The translations under genes were made by a program, and so were the position numbers. 64,000 nucleotides of DNA. Source: Saccharopolyspora erythraea NRRL 2338. GTDB lineage: Bacteria > Actinomycetota > Actinomycetes > Mycobacteriales > Pseudonocardiaceae. The notes under the pieces are model-generated. The model was not told the origin of the DNA. It did no database searches and worked only from the letters and a program-made list of their open reading frames with translations. The stretch lies in the NCBI RefSeq assembly GCF_000062885.1, contig NC_009142.1, forward strand, positions 2,531,584 through 2,595,583, in the 5' to 3' direction. Shown here piece after piece: positions 10,523 to 18,421 of the stretch (positions within the stretch are counted from its first letter, which is position 1; every line of letters begins with the position of its first letter).

Positions 10523-10812
10523 CCACCAACCCGACCACGAGCGCCGACACCTTTCCGGTGGTCGCCGACCTGCTGAGCACGCTGGTCGGCGACGCCGAGG
10601 TCCTGGGCACCGAGATCACCCCGGAGACCACCTTCCACGAGGACCTGCGGATGGAGAGCGTGGACCTGGTGACCTTCGCGGGCATCCTCGCCGAGCACTT
10701 CGGCGACCGGGTCAACCTGGCCGAGCACCTGGCGGACAAGGAGCTCGACGAGGTCATCGCGCTGACCGTCGGCGACATCGCCGAATACGTCGCCGAGCGC
10801 ATTGGGAGCTGA
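10519..10812 (+). CDS. free-standing acyl carrier protein
   Basis: A 97-residue carrier protein. The phosphopantetheine attachment serine lies in DLRMESVDLV, preceded by TTFHEDL, as in stand-alone ACPs. The ATG overlaps the preceding synthase stop (ATGA), implying translational coupling and fixed stoichiometry with the KS-AT-DH-PPTase. The first synthase already has one ACP, so this second carrier may hold the growing chain for the second KS or hand the finished chain to the hydrolase or an acceptor. It is presumably activated by the PPTase domain next door. The identification rests on length, acidity and the motif, and is firm; the role is inference. Confidence 0.85.
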   Translation: MTTNPTTSADTFPVVADLLSTLVGDAEVLGTEITPETTFHEDLRMESVDLVTFAGILAEHFGDRVNLAEHLADKELDEVIALTVGDIAEYVAERIGS

Positions 10813-10816
10813 GGGG

Positions 10817-11608
10817 ATGCCCGAATTCCTGGTCAACGGCCTGCGGACGAACTGCCAGGTGCTCGCCGGGGCGGGCAGCCCGACCGAGTCGGTGGTGTTC
10901 GTGCACGGCATGGGCACCGACAGCCTGGCCAGCTTCCACCTGACGCTGGCCGCCCCGGTCTCGGCCGCGGGCGTCGACGTCATCAGCTACGACCTGCGCG
11001 GCCACGGCAAGACCGACCGCCCGCCGAGCGGCTACACGATCGCCGACTTCGTCACCGACCTCGACGACCTGCTCGGTGCGCTCGACGTGCGGCGGCCGGT
11101 GCACCTGGTCGGCAACAGCTTCGGCGGCACCATCGCCTACGGCTACGCGGCGGCGCACCCGCGCAAGGTCCGCAGTCTGGTGTGCATCGAGGCGGAGCCG
11201 CCGACCGAGCCGTGGGCGGACAAGATGCGGCGCACCCTGGCCGGCACGGTGGAGTTCCTGAGCGCGGAGTCCAGCTACGAGTGGATCGAGGCCAACTACA
11301 GCGCCCACCACCGGCGGCTGGCCAGGATGGCCGCCGAGCGCATCACCTCCACCACGATGGCCGAGGAGGTCCCGCTCGGGCCGCTGCTGAGCCTGGAGGA
11401 GGTCCGCTCGATCGACTGCCCGGTGCTGTCGATCCTGGGCCGCCACGGCTACCAGTCCGACGACCTGGACGCGCTGACCTCGATCCTGCCCCGGGGGGAG
11501 CTGTTCGTCTTCGACGACGAGGGCCACTCGGTGCTGGTCGAGCGGCACCGGCAGGTCCGCACGATCCTGCTGGACTGGATCGCCAGGCACTCGGAGGACG
11601 CGGCGTGA
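10817..11608 (+). CDS. alpha/beta-fold hydrolase of the polyketide cluster (possible chain-release enzyme)
   Basis: 263 residues from ATG 10817. An in-frame TTG lies at 10802 but is a weaker start candidate. The N-terminal FVHGMG oxyanion loop, Ser101 in GNSFGG, Asp near ILGRHGYQSDD and the late His in EGHSVLVE make a complete catalytic triad. Neither synthase has a thioesterase domain, so this enzyme is the obvious candidate to release the chain from the ACP or to hydrolyse a related ester. Its stop overlaps the glycosyltransferase start (GTGA). It could instead be a lipase or esterase acting on the product; sequence alone cannot decide. Confidence 0.75.
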   Translation: MPEFLVNGLRTNCQVLAGAGSPTESVVFVHGMGTDSLASFHLTLAAPVSAAGVDVISYDLRGHGKTDRPPSGYTIADFVTDLDDLLGALDVRRPVHLVGNSFGGTIAYGYAAAHPRKVRSLVCIEAEPPTEPWADKMRRTLAGTVEFLSAESSYEWIEANYSAHHRRLARMAAERITSTTMAEEVPLGPLLSLEEVRSIDCPVLSILGRHGYQSDDLDALTSILPRGELFVFDDEGHSVLVERHRQVRTILLDWIARHSEDAA

Positions 11609-12819
11609 CGCGGTTCCTGTTCGTCGTCCCACCGCTGACCGGCCACGTGAACCCGCTGCTCGGGGTCGCCGCCGAACTGCGGTCGCGCGGTCACCGCGTC
11701 GCCTGGGCCGGACCGCACCCGGTCGTCGCAGAGCTCGAAACCGAGCGCGACGTCTACGCCGCGGGTGACGGCGACCAGTTCGCGGTGGACAAACGTCCTG
11801 GCGGGCTGCGGGGTTTCGCCGCGCTGCGCTTCCTCTGGGAGTCGTACCTCATCCCGCTGGCCGACGCGATGGTCGAGGGCGTCGAGGCCGCCGTGCGCGA
11901 CTTCTCCCCGGACGCGCTGGTGGTCGACCAGCAGGCGCTGGCGGGCGCGGTGGTGGCAGCCCGCACCGGCCTGCCGTGGGCGACCTCGGCGAGCACGTCC
12001 TCGGAGCTCACCGACCCGCTCGGCTCGCTGTCGAAGGTCGCGGAGTGGATCGAGGACCTGCAGGACGGGCTGCGGCTGCGCCACGGTCTGGAACCCGGCA
12101 CGGGACAGGACCTGCGGTTCTCGCCGCGGATGGTGGTCGTGTTCAGCACCGAGGCGCTGGCCGGGCCGCCCGCGGTGCCCGTCGCGGGCGAACTGCACTA
12201 CGTCGGACCGTCGTTGGCAGGGCGCTGCGAGCGCGACGCGGCCGCGGTGTCCGGCCTCCGCGGGATGATCTGGGACCGAGGGGTGGACTGGGGGCGGTTC
12301 GACCCCGCCAAGCCGCTGGTGCTCGTGACGCTGGGCACGGCCAACGCCGACGTCTCCGGCCGGTTCCTGGGCGAGTGCGCACGCGCACTCGGGGACCTGG
12401 CCGACCAGGTGCAGGGCGTGGTTGCCGACCCGGCGGGCATGCTGGCGGGCAGCGCGCCGCCGCACGTGCTGGTGCCGCGCCGGATCCCGCAGCTCGCGTT
12501 GATCCGGCGGGCGGCGCTGGTGGTGTGCCACGGCGGCCACAACACGGTGTGCGAGAGCCTCGGTTTCGGCGTGCCGCTGGTCGTGGCGCCGATCCGCGAC
12601 GACCAGCCGGTGCTGGCCCAGCAGGTCGTCGACGCAGGAGTGGGCCGAAGGCTGCGCTTCGACCGCGCGAGCGCCGCCGACGTCGGTGAAGCGGTGCTGC
12701 ACGTGCTGGGCGAACCCGAGTACGCGCGGCAGGCCCAGCGCCTCCAGGAGTCCTTCGAACGGGCCGGAGGCGCGTCCGCCGCCGCGGGACACCTGGAAAC
12801 CCTCACCGCCGACGGATAG
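11605..12819 (+). CDS. UDP/TDP-sugar glycosyltransferase, macrolide (MGT/GT1) type
   Basis: 404 residues starting at a GTG that overlaps the hydrolase stop. The N-terminus FVVPPLTGHVNPLLG and the C-terminal donor-site block CHGGHNTVCESLGFGVP followed by PIRDDQP are typical of GT1 glycosyltransferases that decorate macrolides, sterols and lipids. It is the last gene of the synthase operon and predicts a glycosylated end product. No sugar-biosynthesis genes lie nearby, so the donor is probably a housekeeping nucleotide sugar. The 3' end overlaps the convergent regulator gene by 17 bases. Confidence 0.85.
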   Translation: MTRFLFVVPPLTGHVNPLLGVAAELRSRGHRVAWAGPHPVVAELETERDVYAAGDGDQFAVDKRPGGLRGFAALRFLWESYLIPLADAMVEGVEAAVRDFSPDALVVDQQALAGAVVAARTGLPWATSASTSSELTDPLGSLSKVAEWIEDLQDGLRLRHGLEPGTGQDLRFSPRMVVVFSTEALAGPPAVPVAGELHYVGPSLAGRCERDAAAVSGLRGMIWDRGVDWGRFDPAKPLVLVTLGTANADVSGRFLGECARALGDLADQVQGVVADPAGMLAGSAPPHVLVPRRIPQLALIRRAALVVCHGGHNTVCESLGFGVPLVVAPIRDDQPVLAQQVVDAGVGRRLRFDRASAADVGEAVLHVLGEPEYARQAQRLQESFERAGGASAAAGHLETLTADG

Positions 12820-14662
12820 TGCGCAGCTGCTCCGTGGCCTCGGACGAGCGCAGCGGACCCGGCCCGCGGGCGTCGAGCTCCCGGACCACCAGCCGATACA
12901 GCGGGTCGATGCGGTACCGGCTGGAGGCGGCGGCCGGATCGGTGGCGACGGGGTCGGCGAGCCGGTGCTCCACGAGGTGCTCGAGTACCCGCTCGGCGTC
13001 GCGCACCGGGACGCCGAGCGCTCCGGCGGCCCAGCGCACCGACAGCGACTCCTGCGCCGGTGCCTTGCGCACCAGCTCGGACAAACCGGCGCGGTCGGTG
13101 TCGCCGAGTGCGGCCAACGCCCGCCGCACGCTGGCGAGCAGGTCGTCGTCGCCGAGAGCGAACCGGTCCTCGCGGACGCGTCCGAGCAACCGGCCGACCG
13201 ACCAGTGCGGACGGCGTCGCAGCAGCGCGGCCAGCGACGTGACCGCCAGCGGCAGGCCGGAGCACTCCGCGACCAGGGCGCGGGCCTCGTCGGGCTCGCG
13301 TTCGACCCGCGTCCGGCCCGCGCGGTCGGCGAACACCTCCAGCAGTTCGCGCACGCCCATCCGTGGCAGCTCCACCGTCGTGCCGGCGAGCGCGGCCGGA
13401 TGGCGCGACGCGCAGGCGATCAGGACGGCGCTGCGCGGCGAACCCGGACGCAGCAGGGACACGTCCGTGCGACCGGTCGCGTTGTCCAGCACGACGAGCA
13501 GTCGCGAGTCCGCCGTGCATTCGCGGAACAGCCGGGCCCGTTCGTGCGGGTTCTCGGGGATCCGCGCTCCGGTCCGCAGCGCGCGTAGGAAACCGGCGAG
13601 CGCCTGCGACGGGGTCACTCCGGCCAGGTCGGCATGCAACTGGCCGTCCGGGAACAGGTGCGCGACGCGGTTGGCCAGCCGGATGCAGAAGGCGGACTTG
13701 CCGGAGCCGGGAGAGCCCACGACCGCCACTGTCGCGGGAGGCTGCGCGCCGCCCGTCGTCAGGGCCGTCTCGGCGATGCGGAGCTGCCGGGCCAGACCGG
13801 TGAAAGCGGGCACGTCCAGCGGCAACTGCCTCGGCACGGCCACTGCGGCCGGAGGCGGGGCCGGGGCGGCCAGTGATGCGGTGCGCTCCGGCACGCTCGG
13901 TTCCCGCGTTCCGGCGACGAGCTCGCGATAGGCGTCCCGCACGGCGGCGCCCGGCTCGGCGCCGGTCCGCTCGAGGTGCTCCCGGCGCAGGCGCTGGAAG
14001 ACCTCGGCACCCTCGGAGTGCCTGCCCGCGGCGGCGAAGGCCAGCAGCAGGCTCGTGTAGAGCTCCTCCTGCCCGCTGTCCTCCCGCATGATCCGGTCGG
14101 CCTGCTCCAGCACCGCGTGCGGGCGCTCCAGCCGCAGGCAGGCCCGCAGGTACCGGTCGAGGACGCCGACGCGGACCGACTCGATGCGCGAGCGGTGCTG
14201 TTGCAGGACCGGGCCGAGCGACACGTCGGACAGCACCTCGCCGCGGCACAACGACACCGCGTCGCGCAGGATGTCGACGGCGTCCGTGTCCGGCGCATCG
14301 CCCCCGGTGCCGGCCTCCGCGCTGTCGCGCAGGGTGAGCAGCCGGTCCAGGTCCACCCGCGCGCCTTCGGCCATCCGCAGCCGGTAGCCGACCCGCGCGA
14401 CGTGGGTGAGGGTGCAGCAGGCCGGCCCAGCGGGGGCGAGCACCCTGCGCAGGTGCGAGACGTAGGTCTGCACGGTGCGGGCGAGCTTGCCGGTGGGCTG
14501 CGACCCCCACAGCTCCCTGGTGATGGTCTCGGTGCGAACGACCGATCCGGCCTCGATCGCCAGCAGGGCCAGCAGCCTGCGCAGCTTCGGCTGGGAAGGG
14601 GTGACCACCTCGTCCCGGCACACGACCTCGAGCGGGCCGATCACGTTGATTCGCAAGGTCAT
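12803..14662 (-). CDS. SARP/AfsR-type cluster activator with NTPase domain
   Basis: 619 residues with GGAGG a few bases before the ATG. The N-terminal OmpR-type winged helix (about 1-95, with KLRRLLALLAIEAGSVV and TVQTYVSHLRRVL) is followed by a bacterial transcriptional activator domain (about 96-245). An NB-ARC-like ATPase follows, with Walker A GSPGSGKS and a hydrophobic RLLVVLDN segment as Walker B. The tail resembles an effector helical region but is shorter than in AfsR. SARPs with ATPase modules switch on adjacent secondary-metabolite genes. Its convergent position against the synthase operon makes it the probable pathway-specific activator. Confidence 0.85.
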   Translation of the reverse strand: MTLRINVIGPLEVVCRDEVVTPSQPKLRRLLALLAIEAGSVVRTETITRELWGSQPTGKLARTVQTYVSHLRRVLAPAGPACCTLTHVARVGYRLRMAEGARVDLDRLLTLRDSAEAGTGGDAPDTDAVDILRDAVSLCRGEVLSDVSLGPVLQQHRSRIESVRVGVLDRYLRACLRLERPHAVLEQADRIMREDSGQEELYTSLLLAFAAAGRHSEGAEVFQRLRREHLERTGAEPGAAVRDAYRELVAGTREPSVPERTASLAAPAPPPAAVAVPRQLPLDVPAFTGLARQLRIAETALTTGGAQPPATVAVVGSPGSGKSAFCIRLANRVAHLFPDGQLHADLAGVTPSQALAGFLRALRTGARIPENPHERARLFRECTADSRLLVVLDNATGRTDVSLLRPGSPRSAVLIACASRHPAALAGTTVELPRMGVRELLEVFADRAGRTRVEREPDEARALVAECSGLPLAVTSLAALLRRRPHWSVGRLLGRVREDRFALGDDDLLASVRRALAALGDTDRAGLSELVRKAPAQESLSVRWAAGALGVPVRDAERVLEHLVEHRLADPVATDPAAASSRYRIDPLYRLVVRELDARGPGPLRSSEATEQLRTIRRR

Positions 14663-14710
14663 GACGACGCCTCCGCGCGACCCGTCGATGTGAGGTGAAC
14701 ACGACGCGGC

Positions 14711-14740
14711 TCGTCCCGGCGATCCGGTTCGCCGGGACGA
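14711..14740 (-). terminator. hairpin downstream of the 14767 secreted-protein gene
   Basis: A perfect 10-bp inverted repeat (TCGTCCCGGC ... GCCGGGACGA) with a 10-base loop begins 27 bases past the stop of the minus-strand secreted-protein gene. There is no U-tract, as is usual in high-GC actinomycetes. It separates that gene from the SARP gene's promoter side. Confidence 0.55.
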
Positions 14741-14766
14741 GGGTTACGGTTGCCGCGAGCCGGGGC

Positions 14767-15393
14767 TCACCCGACGTGGGTCAGCTTGACCTGCGCGGTG
14801 TTGTCGGGGCCGGTCGAGTTCATGTTGACCAGGCCGGTGAACCCGCCGCAGCCCTGCGACCACTCCGACAGGGCGTAGGGAGCGCCGGCCAGGTCACCGC
14901 CCTTGGCGGGCACGAACGGGCTGGTCGACTTCAGCGACAGCGTCGGGGGCTGCTGCTGCACGCAGTCCGGCCCGCCGCCGATCGGGAAGCCGACGGCGGA
15001 GATGTTCTGCAGCCTGATCTGCAACGGCAGGTCGAAGGTGACGTTGCCGCCCGCGATCTTGCCGTGCGACGGCGCGGCCTCGAAGAACTCGACGTCGACC
15101 TCGCTGTCGAACATGCCGAAGGCCTTGAACTTCACCCGCGGCACGCTGGTCTGGCGGAACTTGCTGGTGAACTCCCCGGTGGCGCCGTTGAGCTGGACGT
15201 CGACCTCTCCCTCGATGGGGATGTCGGCGTTCATCTTCACCACGTGGGCGGTGCCGGTGACCTTGTAGTGCAGGTCGATGGCGGCCTCGGCGGTACCGGG
15301 GTTGACCAGGCCGCCCACCAGGGCGGCCGCGGTGCCGACGGCGGCGATGCCGCTGATCCTGCGGGCACCCGTCAACCGACTCTGAATTCGCAT
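14767..15393 (-). CDS. secreted protein of unknown function, similar to the C-terminal half of the Mce-operon leader protein
   Basis: 208 residues. A signal peptide with an Arg-rich start (MRIQSRLTGARR), a hydrophobic core and likely cleavage near AEAA at about residue 37 is followed by a beta-rich domain with two distant cysteines (PDC and QGCG). I do not recognise a named family with certainty. By eye the pattern (Y-x-V/I-x-T/S-x-A/T-x-I near the start, an EGEVDVQL-like strand, G-D/N-I-x-G..V strands, a central PDC and a late CGG/C) matches residues about 215-405 of the secreted protein that opens the Mce operon (24625-25851). It lies downstream of and co-directional with another secreted-protein gene. 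The start ATG has a weak ribosome site. Confidence 0.7.
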   Translation of the reverse strand: MRIQSRLTGARRISGIAAVGTAAALVGGLVNPGTAEAAIDLHYKVTGTAHVVKMNADIPIEGEVDVQLNGATGEFTSKFRQTSVPRVKFKAFGMFDSEVDVEFFEAAPSHGKIAGGNVTFDLPLQIRLQNISAVGFPIGGGPDCVQQQPPTLSLKSTSPFVPAKGGDLAGAPYALSEWSQGCGGFTGLVNMNSTGPDNTAQVKLTHVG

Positions 15394-15709
15394 CGTTTGT
15401 CCGATCTCGTGGAGTGCTGGGAAATCCGGCGGTGGTCACCGCCGCGGTGAGCCGTCGGCGACTGGTGAGTCGCGTGGGGACCGTTCGCGCAGCGAAGTCC
15501 GGGGCGCAGCCCGGGAGGACCTCTGCTCGCCCTCGCGAGAGTTCGAAGCGGCGTGGGACGGAACGGAACCGTCCGAAATGGATCCTCGAGCGCAATGGCC
15601 CGGATCCGTCGGGGGCGCGACAACGCGGCACCGCCGGGGATGGGAGGTGGGGTGGCCGGCCACCGGCGACCGGCCACCGCCGGGTCCACTGGGGACCCTC
15701 AGCACCTGG
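15394..15709. other. intergenic segment between two secreted-protein genes
   Basis: 316 bases with no convincing gene. It contains the terminator-like hairpin of the upstream gene at 15651-15678, and the remaining 250 bases should carry the promoter of the 14767-15393 gene. I see no clear operator in it. Confidence 0.6.
15651..15678 (-). terminator. hairpin after the 15710 secreted-protein gene
   Basis: GGTGGCCGG at 15651-15659 pairs perfectly with CCGGCCACC at 15670-15678 (9 bp, 10-base loop), 32 bases beyond the minus-strand stop. There is no U-tract. A terminator is likely, so the two secreted-protein genes may be transcribed separately. Confidence 0.5.
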
Positions 15710-16351
15710 TCACTGCACCTGCACGGTGGCCAGCGACGGGTCCTGGCCCTGGTCCAACGTGCAGGGCAGGTCGAAGGTGCCGAGCTCGGTCTCGGTGCCG
15801 TCGGCCTTCTTCGGGGTGATCTTGCCGACGAAGTTGCTGCCGACGGCGAAGGTGACCTGACCCGGCTGCTTCACCGTCAGGCCCGGCACCGCGCCGGTGA
15901 TCTGGGTGGGCAGCGGGCCGCTTTCGGGCACCGGCGTGGACGGGATGCTCAGGCCGTTGAGCGTGACGCCGAGGTCGGTGCCGTTGACGTTGAGGTCCAC
16001 GCCGGTCGCGGCGGTGCCCTCGACCGAGGCGCCGCCGATGAGGCGCAGCGCGTCGGCGGTCTGCTCGTCGATGGTCACGTCGACCTTGAAGTCGGTGACG
16101 TTGATGGACTCGCCGACTTTGGCCGAGTCGGGGAAGGTCGCGTTGACCTTGGCCTGCGTCGGCCGCGCACCGACCATCGGGAACTCGCAGGTGAAGGTCA
16201 CGTCCTTGGTCACGGGTCCCCGCGGCGCGGTGGTGGCGCCCGGGTCTGCCGCGGCGGGGCCTGCGGCCAGCGCGGTGAGCGAGACGATCCCCGCGGTGGC
16301 GACCACCGCGGCCGCGCGGCCGGTCCGCGCGGAATTCGGACGAACTGGCAT
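15710..16351 (-). CDS. secreted protein, DUF6801-like
   Basis: 213 residues from ATG 16351, which has GAGGAG at good spacing; a GTG six bases earlier is less likely. A signal peptide ending near AAADP is followed by one beta-rich domain with a first Cys in TFTCEFPMVG and a late Cys in FDLPC. That layout matches the actinobacterial DUF6801 family as I recall it. The domain resembles residues about 40-200 of the Mce-operon leader protein (24625-25851), which also begins CxF and alternates short strands. The function is unknown; export from the cell is clear. Confidence 0.72.
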   Translation of the reverse strand: MPVRPNSARTGRAAAVVATAGIVSLTALAAGPAAADPGATTAPRGPVTKDVTFTCEFPMVGARPTQAKVNATFPDSAKVGESINVTDFKVDVTIDEQTADALRLIGGASVEGTAATGVDLNVNGTDLGVTLNGLSIPSTPVPESGPLPTQITGAVPGLTVKQPGQVTFAVGSNFVGKITPKKADGTETELGTFDLPCTLDQGQDPSLATVQVQ

Positions 16352-17035
16352 GGGCACTCCTCATCATTGGCCGGCAAGAGCAGGCGCCGGGATTGGCGAC
16401 CTTGCCGGCGATCCGATTTCGGGTGAGGGCTCGGTGCGGGTGGGAAGAGGGCCGGGAATCGGCCTGGAAACGGGGTCACGCATTTTACCCGCTCGCCCTA
16501 CTGCCGAGTAGATTACTGGGGTGTGAAGTTCATTGGCAAGGCTTTCCCGGGGCGTCGGGATGAGCGTTGGCGATTGCCGCCGAAAATTGTCATGGGGATA
16601 CGACGTAGCTGGTTGGGGATTCGTTTGCCGGTGACCGGAGCGCATCGGCCGTACCGTGATCCGGACGTGCGGGGCGGGAAGCCGGTCGGTGTTTCGGGCG
16701 AGTTGGTAGACCATTAAACGTGAGCGATGTTCGGATTGATCGCCCGGGGCTCTCGATCGGGTGGCCGGCACGCGTGGCTCGCGCGTCTGGTCCGGAGCGG
16801 CCGCTGCGATGTGGGGTGACAAGTTTTGTCACGCACGCGCCAACTCTGCCGTGGGAAGTTGGCACGTTTTTTCGCGGAGGTCCACCCGAACGGCCGAAAG
16901 TGGCGTGCGCTGTGGCAAATATGGATTCCGGCATGTTGACACCGGACCGGTGTGAAATTATGTTGCCGGGATTGCAAAGCGTCAACTCGTTTGAAACGTT
17001 GAAACCGCTGCTTTTGTTGCGACGTAGGGGAAGCA
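16352..17035. promoter_or_regulatory. divergent control region between a secreted-protein gene and a PucR-type regulator
   Basis: 684 bases without a supportable gene, between divergent genes. Base composition is visibly lower in GC than the coding DNA around it. It holds a dyad CTACTGCCGAGTAG at 16498-16511 and a palindrome CGTTTGAAACG at 16988-16998, 38 bases before the regulator's ATG. The second sits where a self-regulating repressor would bind. The first resembles CTACCCGCCAGTAG found between fadD and the third PucR-type gene (37736-37749). Confidence 0.5.
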
Positions 17036-18364
17036 ATGACGTTCGACGTCGGTTCCAGGTACGTGAGCGACGCCAGGAAGGGCGCCGGGGAAAGAACCGG
17101 TCCGCGCCCGCTCGCCGGCGCCGAGTCCAGCCGCTGGATCTCCGGCCTGCGGGCGGCGATGGACGCCGAGAAGACCGGGTTCGGCCGCGCCAAGATGCTC
17201 TGGTCGGTGCTGCCCAGGGAGTACGCCGAGGGTTTCCGTCCCTACGTCGGCGGGTTGGCCAAGGCGATGGTGCGCGAAATCCAGCACGTCGTCCCGGAGT
17301 ATTCCCAGCCGCTCGACGGGGTGTTCGGCGACCTGTTCTCCCAGGCGATCGAGCAGGCGATCCTCTACCCGTTGTCCAACATCCGCGACGCCCGCAGAAC
17401 GCACGAGGACTGGGGCAGGGTGTTCCGCGCGCTGGGCAAGGGCGAGTTCGCCGAGGGTCGCAGCCTGGACTGCCTGCAGACCGCCTACCGGGTGGGCGGG
17501 CGCGTCGCGTGGCGCCACATCGCCGAGTTCGGTCAGAAGCAGGGCGTGCCGGTCGACGTCCTGTGCGTGTGCGCCGAGGCGATCTTCGCCTACGTCGACG
17601 AGCTCTCGGCGCTGTCCATCGAGGGCTACACCGAGGCACAGGAGAGCGCGGCGGGCACGCTCGCGCGGCGCAGGCGCCGGCTGCTCGAGCTCGTGCTGGC
17701 CCATCCGCCGGCGTCGCCGCAGGTGCTGGCCGACCAGGCCGCCGCCGCCCGCTGGAAGCTGCCGGAGTGGGTCACCCCGGTCGCGCTGGAACCGGTCGCC
17801 GACCAGGGTGAGCGTCACACCCCCGCGTTGGAAGCGGACATGCTGGTCGATCTGGAAGGCGCCGAACCGTGCCTGCTGGTGGCAGGCCAGATCACCGATC
17901 TTGCCGGTCTTCGGGCCGGACTGCGGGGCTGGCGTGCCGCGATCGGGACGCGGGTGCGGCTCAGCGAGGCAGCGCTGTCGCTGCGGTGGGCGCGCCGGGT
18001 GATCGCCCTGGTCCAGCGCAGGGTCCTCCCGGACGCCCCGGTGACCCGCTGCACTGATCACTTGACCACGCTGTGGCTGCTCAGCGACGAGTTCCTGATC
18101 CGGGAGCTGAGCGCGCGCAGCCTCGCCCCGCTGGACGGTCTGACCGTCAAGCAGCGGGCGAGGCTGACCGAGACGCTGCTGGTGTGGTTGCAGTCCCGGG
18201 GCAGCGCGCCGGAACTGGCCGAACGGCTGGGCGTGCACCCGCAGACGGTCCGGTACCGAATGCACCAGCTGGAGGGCCTATTCGGCGACCGGCTCACCGA
18301 CGCCGACGAGCGGCTGAATCTGGAGATCGCGCTGCGCGCCGAAAAGCTCGTGGCCGGGAACTGA
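17036..18364 (+). CDS. PucR-type transcriptional regulator, copy 1
   Basis: 442 residues, with AGGGGAA before the ATG. The C-terminal helix-turn-helix (about 385-430, ELAERLGVHPQTVRYRMHQL) is the PucR/CdaR signature. The N-terminal 170 residues form a helical domain with GRVFRALGKGEFAEGRSLD and LQTAYRVGGRVAWR, also present in the two other copies in this window (21504-22793 and 37834-39054). The middle region resembles a degenerate GGDEF-like CdaR domain. No ligand is predictable. These regulators often govern neighbouring metabolic or lipid genes, and here it faces the secreted-protein gene across a long shared promoter region. Confidence 0.8.
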   Translation: MTFDVGSRYVSDARKGAGERTGPRPLAGAESSRWISGLRAAMDAEKTGFGRAKMLWSVLPREYAEGFRPYVGGLAKAMVREIQHVVPEYSQPLDGVFGDLFSQAIEQAILYPLSNIRDARRTHEDWGRVFRALGKGEFAEGRSLDCLQTAYRVGGRVAWRHIAEFGQKQGVPVDVLCVCAEAIFAYVDELSALSIEGYTEAQESAAGTLARRRRRLLELVLAHPPASPQVLADQAAAARWKLPEWVTPVALEPVADQGERHTPALEADMLVDLEGAEPCLLVAGQITDLAGLRAGLRGWRAAIGTRVRLSEAALSLRWARRVIALVQRRVLPDAPVTRCTDHLTTLWLLSDEFLIRELSARSLAPLDGLTVKQRARLTETLLVWLQSRGSAPELAERLGVHPQTVRYRMHQLEGLFGDRLTDADERLNLEIALRAEKLVAGN

Positions 18365-18421
18365 GCCGTGCCATCCCGCGTGGAGCCGGCGCCGGGTAGG
18401 CCTCAGAGGCTGTCTTTGAGC

